Positions 1 to 5,110 of a DNA stretch of 5,659 bases are shown here, piece after piece. Positions within the stretch are counted from its first letter, which is position 1, and the number at the start of each line of letters is the position of its first letter. Both the position numbers and the translations under genes were made by a program. Below the pieces are notes generated by a model. That model did not search any database. It was given only the letters and a program-made list of their open reading frames with translations, and had not been told where the DNA came from. Origin of the DNA: an uncultured bacterium (GTDB taxonomy: Bacteria > Planctomycetota > UBA1135 > UBA2386); the NCBI GenBank assembly GCA_938003515.1, contig CALKYL010000329.1, positions 1 through 5,659 on the forward strand. The letters are read 5' to 3'.

Positions 1-100
1 GGATCGACCGGCGACGCGACGTTCTGCAGCGGGTCGGCGAACGCGCCGTTGGCGACGGCCGGTCGCTCGCGCCGCGCCGCCGCCGTGGCAGACTGTGGCG

Positions 101-1396
101 ATGCGCACGATCCTCTTCGCGCTCGCCGTCGCCCCCTGCTCGCCGGCTGCCGTGGCCCAGCAGCCGGCCGACCCGGTCGGCGCGTGGCTCGACCGGCACG
201 CGTCCGGGCTCGAGGCCCTCTACCGCCACCTGCACCAGCACCCCGAGCTCTCGTTCCGCGAGGTCGAGACGGCCGGCCGCCTCGCGGACGAGCTGCGCGC
301 GCTCGGCCTCGACGTCACCGAGCAGGTCGGCGGCACCGGCGTCGTCGCCGTGCTGCGCCGCGGCGACGGCCCGGTCGGGCTCTTGCGCGCGGACATGGAC
401 GCGCTGCCGATCGCCGAGGAGACCGGGCTGCCGTACGCGTCGGAGGTGCGCGCCGCGAGCGCCGACGGCCGCGCGATCGGCGTGATGCACGCGTGCGGCC
501 ACGACCTGCACATGGCCTGCCTCGTCGGCGCCGCCGGCTACTTCGCTGCCCACCCGGACGCGTTCGCGGGCACGCTCGTGTTCCAGCTGCAGCCGGCCGA
601 GGAGCGCTCGGGCGGCATGCGCGCGATGCTGCAGGACGGGCTGCTCACGCGTTTCCCGCGCGCGGAGTGGGCGATCGCGCTGCACACCGCGCACGACCTT
701 CCGGTCGGCACGGTCGGCGTGCGCAGCGGGCCGGCGATGGCGAACGTCGACAGCTGCGACATCACCGTCTACGGCCGCGGCGGCCACGGCGCCGCGCCCC
801 ACCTGACGATCGATCCGATCGTGCAGGCCGCGCGCCTCGTCATCGACCTGCAGACGATCGTGTCACGCGAGATCGACCCGGTCGAGGCGTGCGTGATCAC
901 CGTCGGTTCGATCCACGGCGGCCAGAAACACAACATCGTGCCCGACGAGTGCCACCTGCAGCTCACCATCCGCAGCTACACCGACGCGGTGCGCGCGCAG
1001 ATGCTCGCGGCGATCGAGCGCAAGGCCCGCGCGGTCGCCGCGTCGTGCGGCGCGAAGGAGCCGAAGGTCGCGTTCAGCGAGGGCACGCCGGCCCTGTGGA
1101 ACCACGACGCGCTCACGGCCAGGGTGCGCGCCGGCCTCGGCGCGGCGCTCGGCGCCGAGAACGTCGTCGACGTCGCTCCGGCGATGGTCGCCGAGGACTT
1201 CGGGCGGCTGCGGGGAGCCGGCGTGCCGCTGTGCATGTTCCGGCTCGGCACGGTCCTGCCCGAACGGCTGGCGGCGCTGCGCGCCGAGGACGCGCTGCCG
1301 GTGCTGCACTCGAACCGCTACTACCCCGACTACCGGGAGGCGCTGCGCGTCGGCGTGCGCGCGCTGGTCGCGGCCGCGCGGTCGGCGGCGAGGTAG
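101..1396 (+). CDS. Secreted M20D-family amidohydrolase / metallopeptidase
   Basis: Probable zinc- or manganese-dependent amidohydrolase of peptidase family M20, subfamily D (N-acyl-amino-acid hydrolase, hippurate hydrolase and auxin-conjugate hydrolase relatives), which cleaves an amide bond to release an amino acid or acyl group. From the ATG at 101 it has 431 residues, the usual family length. Seen: LRADMDALP (about 95-103), the metal-binding HACGHD motif (130-135, with Cys132 and His134), QPAEE (164-168), LHTAH with His195, a central dimerisation domain including GRGGHGAAPH (about 226-234), AEDF (365-368), and a late His403 in LHSNRYYPD. Residues 1-19 look like a Sec signal peptide: Arg2, a hydrophobic stretch, then AVA before Gln20. 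An envelope or secreted location is therefore inferred. A GTG at 95 is in frame, but ATG 101 gives a cleaner signal peptide; no Shine-Dalgarno sequence precedes either. The substrate cannot be told from sequence. Nothing nearby is functionally related. Confidence 0.9.
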   Translation: MRTILFALAVAPCSPAAVAQQPADPVGAWLDRHASGLEALYRHLHQHPELSFREVETAGRLADELRALGLDVTEQVGGTGVVAVLRRGDGPVGLLRADMDALPIAEETGLPYASEVRAASADGRAIGVMHACGHDLHMACLVGAAGYFAAHPDAFAGTLVFQLQPAEERSGGMRAMLQDGLLTRFPRAEWAIALHTAHDLPVGTVGVRSGPAMANVDSCDITVYGRGGHGAAPHLTIDPIVQAARLVIDLQTIVSREIDPVEACVITVGSIHGGQKHNIVPDECHLQLTIRSYTDAVRAQMLAAIERKARAVAASCGAKEPKVAFSEGTPALWNHDALTARVRAGLGAALGAENVVDVAPAMVAEDFGRLRGAGVPLCMFRLGTVLPERLAALRAEDALPVLHSNRYYPDYREALRVGVRALVAAARSAAR

Positions 1397-1411
1397 CCGC
1401 GGGCCGCGCTC

Positions 1412-1436
1412 CGGGTGTCGGCATTCCCGACACCCG
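1412..1436 (+). terminator. Perfect 10-bp hairpin after the amidohydrolase gene
   Basis: The arms CGGGTGTCGG (1412-1421) and CCGACACCCG (1427-1436) are exact reverse complements separated by the 5-nt loop CATTC. The hairpin begins 15 nt after the amidohydrolase stop codon, the usual place for a transcription end or a 3' mRNA-stabilising structure. No T-run follows, so it is not a canonical intrinsic terminator. It could instead be a protein-binding site upstream of the stator genes. The structure is certain from the sequence; the terminator role is inferred. Confidence 0.45.
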
Positions 1437-1437
1437 C

Positions 1438-1474
1438 CATTCCCGTTGCGGGATGCAGCACGCGCTCAAGCGCG
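1438..1474 (+). repeat. Two further small inverted repeats upstream of the stator genes
   Basis: Two more stem-loops follow the 10-bp hairpin. The first pairs TCCCG (1441-1445) with CGGGA (1449-1453) around TTG, and can be extended by two pairs (1438-1439 with 1454-1455) if T1440 is bulged. The second pairs CGCGC (1461-1465) with GCGCG (1470-1474) around TCAA. That TCAA is also the proposed -35 element of the promoter candidate described separately. Short GC-rich stems arise easily by chance at this base composition, so function is uncertain. Confidence 0.3.
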
Positions 1475-1492
1475 CCCGGGTTTCGCCCATCA
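1466..1492 (+). promoter_or_regulatory. Candidate sigma-28 (FliA-type) promoter for the stator genes
   Basis: TCAA (1466-1469), a 15-nt spacer and GCCCATCA (1485-1492) resemble the flagellar sigma-28 consensus TAAA-N15-GCCGATAA. The match is 3 of 4 at -35 and 6 of 8 at -10, with exactly the right spacing. Transcription would start near 1498-1500, giving a leader of about 40 nt before the ATG at 1538. Stator genes are commonly late flagellar genes read by sigma-28, so position and target agree. The match is imperfect and the gap is short, so it remains a candidate. Confidence 0.4.
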
Positions 1493-1537
1493 TCGAGTTG
1501 GCACCTTCGGTCTGCAGCTCGGGAACGCGGCGACTCC

Positions 1538-2305
1538 ATGGACATCTTCAGCCCACTCGGCCTCGTCCTCGCCTTCGTCGGGATCATCGGCGGCATGATC
1601 CTCGAGGGCGGGCACCCGAGCGAACTGCTGCAGGTGACCGCGTTCATGATCGTCATCGTCGGCTCGTTCGGGGCGACGATGGTCGCGACGCTGCCGGCGG
1701 ACGCCGGCCACGCGCTGCGCTCGCTCAAGCAGGTGTTCCTGCCGGGCAAGCACGACTTCCACGGCCTGATGGAGAAGATCCTCGAGCTGGCCAACCTCGC
1801 GCGCCGGGAGGGGCTGCTCGCGCTCGAGACCTACGCGACCAGCGGCCAGGGCGACCCGTTCCTGGTCAAGTGCCTGACGCTCGCCATCGACGGCAGCTCG
1901 GCCGAGGCGATCCGCGAGACCGTCGAGGTCGACATGCACATCGCCGAGGAGGACCAGAAGGCGGGCATGAAGTTCTGGGAGACCTGGGGCGCGCTCGCGC
2001 CGACCGTCGGCGTGCTCGGCGCGGTGCTCGGTCTGATGCACGTGATGAGCGTGCTCGACCAGCCTTCGATGATCGGCCCCGGCATCGCCGTCGCGTTCGT
2101 CGCGACCGTCTACGGCGTCGGCTTCGCCAACGTCGTCTGCCTGCCGATGTCGTTCAAGCTCAAGCGGCACATCGAGCACGACCAGCTGCTGAAGAGCATG
2201 ATCCTCGAGGGCGTCGTCGGCATCCAGTCGGGCATCGCGCCGGGCGCCCTGCGCAGCAAGCTCAAGGTCTACGCCGGCGGCCACGGCGGCGGCGACAAGC
2301 ACTGA
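1538..2305 (+). CDS. Flagellar-type stator channel protein, MotA/MotC/PomA family
   Basis: Inner-membrane stator subunit that, with the MotB-type protein downstream, forms an ion channel driving flagellar rotation. It has 255 residues, near PomA (about 253) and shorter than E. coli MotA (295). Four membrane segments are visible, at roughly 7-22, 30-50, 146-170 and 180-204, with a large cytoplasmic loop between the second and third. In that loop Arg89 and Glu97 match the spacing of the rotor-contacting Arg90 and Glu98 of E. coli MotA. Pro155 and Pro203 match the conserved prolines of the third and fourth helices. Ala162 sits where Na+-type PomA has Thr158 and H+-type MotA has Ala, which favours proton coupling (inference). 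The LEGGH segment (22-26) after the first helix resembles MotC-type proteins. ATG 1538 was chosen because the first helix starts right after it; an in-frame GTG at 1415 would add 41 low-complexity residues across the hairpins. Only a weak, distant GGGAA (1521-1525) precedes the start. Confidence 0.88.
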   Translation: MDIFSPLGLVLAFVGIIGGMILEGGHPSELLQVTAFMIVIVGSFGATMVATLPADAGHALRSLKQVFLPGKHDFHGLMEKILELANLARREGLLALETYATSGQGDPFLVKCLTLAIDGSSAEAIRETVEVDMHIAEEDQKAGMKFWETWGALAPTVGVLGAVLGLMHVMSVLDQPSMIGPGIAVAFVATVYGVGFANVVCLPMSFKLKRHIEHDQLLKSMILEGVVGIQSGIAPGALRSKLKVYAGGHGGGDKH

Positions 2306-2318
2306 CGCGGGCGCGCCG

Positions 2319-3053
2319 ATGGCGAAGAAGCACAAGCACGAGGAGCACGTCAACCACGAACGGTGGGTCATCTCGTTCGCGGACATGATGACGCTCCTGT
2401 TCGCGCTGTTCGTCGTGCTCTACGCGATGGGCGTGCAGGACCTCGAGAAGCTGCGCCAGCTCAAGAAGTCGATCCAGTTCGCCTTCAACATCTCGGGTTC
2501 GGGCAAGACGCAGGACGTGGGCATCTTCGACAAGCAGACGGGCGCCGGAGACATCCAGGTCCCGGCGCCGCTCGTCACCGCGCAGGACGGCGAGATGCGC
2601 GAGTTCCTGAAGGACGTGCTACCGGACTACGAGGAGGTCGCGGGCCGGTCGCTCGAGATCGTGCTGACGGACGACTCCGTGTCGTTGTCCGCGCCGCTGT
2701 CCGACTTCTTCGCGCCGGGCAAGACGTTCCCGATCAAGCGCGAGGTGCAGAGCTGGTTCGACAAGACGATCGACGTGTCGCTGACGTTCACGTCCGACAT
2801 CCGCATCGTCATCGAGGCGCCGGACCTGCCGATCGGCCGCGACGCGCGCGGCCACGTGCTGACCTCTATCGACCTGTGCATCGAGCGGCTGAAGACGCTC
2901 GGCCCCGTCGTCGGCAACAACCCGCAGGTGCGTCACGGCATGGTCTCGCACGAGTGGCGTCTGCTGCGCGAGCGTCCGGGCGCGTGGGGGACCTGGGAGG
3001 ACCAGGCGAAGGTCGTGATCGCCTTCTCGAACACGCGGCCGGAGAACCGGTAG
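2319..3053 (+). CDS. MotB/MotD-family stator partner with divergent OmpA-like domain
   Basis: Second stator subunit, expected to carry the coupling ion through the membrane and tether the stator to the cell wall. It has 244 residues, shorter than typical MotB or MotD (about 250-310). Seen: a basic/His-rich cytoplasmic N-terminus (residues 2-13), then HERW and one membrane helix (about 17-38) containing Asp22 in FADMMTLL, equivalent to the essential Asp32 of E. coli MotB. A charged linker (about 40-100) would include the plug region. The C-terminal half follows OmpA-like order, with strands at about 111-117 and 161-166 and an end at KVVIAF (231-236). Its signature is degraded: the GHTD strand end reads EAPD (166-169), the Arg of LSxxRA is Asp185, and the closing NRRV is DQAKV (228-232). 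Peptidoglycan binding may therefore be weak, altered or lost (inference). The start lies 13 nt after the upstream stop, so the genes are almost certainly co-transcribed. No clear Shine-Dalgarno sequence is present. Confidence 0.85.
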   Translation: MAKKHKHEEHVNHERWVISFADMMTLLFALFVVLYAMGVQDLEKLRQLKKSIQFAFNISGSGKTQDVGIFDKQTGAGDIQVPAPLVTAQDGEMREFLKDVLPDYEEVAGRSLEIVLTDDSVSLSAPLSDFFAPGKTFPIKREVQSWFDKTIDVSLTFTSDIRIVIEAPDLPIGRDARGHVLTSIDLCIERLKTLGPVVGNNPQVRHGMVSHEWRLLRERPGAWGTWEDQAKVVIAFSNTRPENR

Positions 3054-3103
3054 GTCGCGCGGGCGGCTCAGCCGGCAGGCGTCGGCGAGGTCGCGCAACC
3101 GGT
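3045..3103. repeat. Swapped short repeats at the convergent gene junction
   Basis: AACCGGT (3045-3051) followed by AGGTCGCGC (3052-3060) recurs in reversed order as AGGTCGCGC (3088-3096) followed by AACCGGT (3097-3103). The first copy overlaps the last two codons and stop codon of the MotB-like gene. The second ends 10 nt before the stop of the acyl-CoA dehydrogenase gene. ACCGGT is palindromic, so the outer elements could also pair as a 6-bp stem. No strong hairpin with a T-run is visible in the 60-nt gap. The repeats are exact; any function is unknown. Confidence 0.35.
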
Positions 3104-3113
3104 GGGGCGCCGT

Positions 3114-4292
3114 TCAGCCGCGGACGTCCTCCGCCAACATCCGCCCGAGGATCGTCTTCTGGATCATCGACGTGCCCTCGTAGATGCGCAGCGCCTGCAC
3201 GTCGCGCCACAGCCGCTCGACCGGATGCTCGGAGCTGTAGCCGCGCGCGCCGTGCAGCATCACCGCCTCGTCCGTCGCCTTCGCCGCCGCCTCGGTCGCA
3301 TACAGCTTCGCCATCGCGAGGTCGGCGTGCGTCTCGACGCCGGCGGCGCGACGGCGCGCGCAGCGGTGCACGAGCGCGCGGCTCGCGTGCAGCGTCGTCA
3401 GCATGTCGGCGAGGCGCTCCTGCACCATCTGGAACTGCGCCAGCGGCTGGCCGAACTGCTTGCGGCCGGTCGTGAACGAGACCGTCGCCGCCAGCGCGGC
3501 GCGGTGGATGCCGACGGCGCCGGCGGCGACCGACAGACGCCCCGCCGCGAGGCCGCCCATCGCGACGCCGAAGCCCCTGCCGACCTCGCCGACGACCTCG
3601 TCGGCCGCGACCTCGAAGCCCTCGAACGTCAGCACCGCGTGGTCGCTGCCGCGGTGGCCGAGCTCGACGCCGGGCATCGGCGCGCGGCGGAGGCCCGGTC
3701 GGTGGGTGTCGGCGACGAACGCGGTGATGCCCTTGCGGCCCAGCGCGGGGTCGACCGTCGCGAACACGATCACCACGTCGGCGACGCCGCCGTTGGTGAT
3801 CCAGTGCTTTTGGCCGGAGATCGTGTAACCGCCGCCGGTCCGCGGCTCGGCGCGCGTCGTCAGCGAGGCGACGTCGCTGCCGGCGTCGGGTTCGGTCAAG
3901 GCGAAGCAGCCGATCGACGTGCCGTCGATCAGCGCCGGCAGCCAGTTGGCGCGCTGCGCGTCGGTGCCGAAGCGCGCGAGGCACTGCGTGACGAGGCCGG
4001 TCTGCACGGCACAGAAGCCGCGCGCGTTGCCGCAGGCGGCGCCGAGCTCCTCGTGGGCCAGCGCGAGCTGCAGCGGCGACCAGCCCTGGCCGCCGTGGGC
4101 GGTCGCGACCGGGCCGCCGAGCACGCCGGCCGCGGCGAGATCCTGCACCATCTCGCGGCGGAACGTGCGCGCCTCGTCGATGGCGCGCGCGTGGGGCGCG
4201 AGCTTCCGTTCGGCGAAGCCGCGCATCTGCCGCGCGAACTCGCGGTCGGCGTCGCCGAGGTCCGCGTCGGGCAGCCAGAGCTCGGCGTTCAT
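3114..4292 (-). CDS. Acyl-CoA dehydrogenase
   Basis: FAD-dependent enzyme that introduces a 2,3-double bond into an acyl-CoA, passing electrons to electron-transfer flavoprotein; the first step of beta-oxidation-like degradation, in the cytoplasm. It has 392 residues, the typical family length. Seen: an N-terminal helical domain (about 11-125), the family signature ALTEPDAGSD (131-140) opening the beta domain, the flavin-contacting QKHWITN (161-167), and the C-terminal helical domain with RKQFGQPLAQFQ (277-288). YEGTSMIQ (371-378) carries Glu372 at the catalytic-base position of medium- and short-chain enzymes. Length and base position suit a short- or medium-chain or branched/aromatic acyl substrate, but the sequence does not settle which. 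The ATG overlaps the upstream crotonase-family stop by four nt (ATGA, 4289-4292), so translation is probably coupled. An upstream in-frame extension to 4634 is low-complexity and lies inside the preceding gene, so it was rejected. The gene converges on the stator pair. Confidence 0.93.
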   Translation of the reverse strand: MNAELWLPDADLGDADREFARQMRGFAERKLAPHARAIDEARTFRREMVQDLAAAGVLGGPVATAHGGQGWSPLQLALAHEELGAACGNARGFCAVQTGLVTQCLARFGTDAQRANWLPALIDGTSIGCFALTEPDAGSDVASLTTRAEPRTGGGYTISGQKHWITNGGVADVVIVFATVDPALGRKGITAFVADTHRPGLRRAPMPGVELGHRGSDHAVLTFEGFEVAADEVVGEVGRGFGVAMGGLAAGRLSVAAGAVGIHRAALAATVSFTTGRKQFGQPLAQFQMVQERLADMLTTLHASRALVHRCARRRAAGVETHADLAMAKLYATEAAAKATDEAVMLHGARGYSSEHPVERLWRDVQALRIYEGTSMIQKTILGRMLAEDVRG

Positions 4293-5086
4293 CGGCCCAG
4301 GAACCTCGGCGGACGCTGCTCCATCCACGCGTTGTAGAACTCGCGGTGGTCGTGCGCGCGCAGCAGCAGCGCCTGCGCCTGGGCCTCCTGCTCGATCGCC
4401 GCGTCGAGGTCCATCGGCCACTCGTGCCAGACCATCTTCTTGGTCATGCCCAGCGCGAGCCCGGGGCCGTCGGCGAGGCGCCGGGCGAGCGCCATCGCCT
4501 CGTCGAGCACGAGGTCGGGGGCGACGACGCGGTTGGCGAGGCCGAAGCGCGGGCAGTCCTCGGCCGGCACCTTGTAGCCGAGCAGCAACAGCTCCATCGC
4601 GCGGCCGGTGCCGATCACCTTGGGCAGGAGCCACGCCGCGCCCATGTCGGCGCCGGTCAGCCCGACCTTGGTGAACAGGAAGGCGAACTTCGCGGCCTCG
4701 GACATGACGCGCAGGTCGCTGGCGAGGGCGAGCACCGCGCCGGCGCCGGCCGCGACGCCGTTGATCGCGGCGACGATCGGCTTGTCGAGACGCAGCATGT
4801 TGCGCACGACGGCGCCGGTCATGCGCGTGAACTCGAGCGTGCCGTCGAGGTCGGACTCGAGCAGCGGGCCGATGATCTCCTCGACGCTGCCGCCGCTGCA
4901 GAAGCCGCGGCCCTCGCCGGTCAGCACGACGACCTTCACCGAATCGTCGGTGCGCAGGTCGCGGAACAGTCGTTCGAGCTGGCCGTAGATCGCGAACGTC
5001 AGCGAGTTCAGCGTCTCGGGCCGGTCGAAGGTCAGGAGCGCGATACCGTCGTCGTCGCGTTCGAAGCGGAAGTCTGGTTGGCTCAT
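4289..5086 (-). CDS. Enoyl-CoA hydratase/isomerase (crotonase) family protein
   Basis: Crotonase-superfamily enzyme acting on an acyl-CoA thioester in the cytoplasm. Its 265 residues match the family's usual size. Seen: the N-terminal strand and RPETLNSL (22-29), the first oxyanion-hole segment GRGFCSGG (59-66), the second at NGVAAGAGAVLALASD (109-124), then VGLTGADMGAAWLLPKVIG (141-159) and the C-terminal KR/QRPPRF-type tail (258-262). The two glutamates of classical hydratase (rat Glu144 and Glu164) align with Val118 and Phe138, so simple hydration by that mechanism is doubtful. Asp147 in GADMG lies about where dienoyl-CoA isomerase has its catalytic Asp204, so an isomerase or another crotonase reaction is possible. 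The start ATG is at 5084-5086; the sequence just upstream is pyrimidine-rich with no Shine-Dalgarno sequence. It lies 24 nt downstream of the short-chain dehydrogenase gene and overlaps the acyl-CoA dehydrogenase start by 4 nt, implying one operon. Confidence 0.9.
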   Translation of the reverse strand: MSQPDFRFERDDDGIALLTFDRPETLNSLTFAIYGQLERLFRDLRTDDSVKVVVLTGEGRGFCSGGSVEEIIGPLLESDLDGTLEFTRMTGAVVRNMLRLDKPIVAAINGVAAGAGAVLALASDLRVMSEAAKFAFLFTKVGLTGADMGAAWLLPKVIGTGRAMELLLLGYKVPAEDCPRFGLANRVVAPDLVLDEAMALARRLADGPGLALGMTKKMVWHEWPMDLDAAIEQEAQAQALLLRAHDHREFYNAWMEQRPPRFLGR

Positions 5087-5110
5087 GGCTGGGTCCGGAG
5101 GAGGGCGGCG

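Noticed and set aside
1..94. Possible coding sequence at the left edge, including a minus-strand frame reading PAVANGAFADPLQN
   Set aside because: No ATG, GTG or TTG start exists in that minus frame before the amidohydrolase gene, and the plus frames have no stop separating them from it. The stretch is too short to assign.
1498..1516. Sigma-54-like promoter (TTGGCAC followed by CTGCA) upstream of the stator genes
   Set aside because: The conserved GG (1500-1501) and GC (1514-1515) are separated by 12 nt rather than the strictly kept 10 nt of sigma-54 promoters.
49..2388. A 779-residue plus-strand open frame spanning the amidohydrolase and stator channel genes
   Set aside because: Its translation is Arg/Ala/Pro-rich low-complexity protein, and the overlapping frames encode clear conserved families. 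It is a shadow frame caused by high G+C.
1538..3053. Zorya-type (ZorAB) antiphage motor
   Set aside because: The channel protein is only 255 residues and lacks the long cytoplasmic tail of ZorA, and no ZorC, ZorD or ZorE partner is present. A flagellar-type stator fits better.
3064..3087. Terminator between the convergent genes
   Set aside because: Only 4-bp stems (for example CGGC-TCA-GCCG at 3064-3074) are present and no T-run follows on either strand.
3102..4337. A 411-residue plus-strand open frame opposite the acyl-CoA dehydrogenase
   Set aside because: It is antisense to a well-supported enzyme and has the composition of a mirrored frame, with no recognisable domain.
5097..5105. Strong GGAGGAGGG Shine-Dalgarno-like run on the plus strand
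   Set aside because: No plus-strand start codon or gene follows it. On the coding minus strand it reads as a pyrimidine run in the spacer before the crotonase-family gene, with no evident role.
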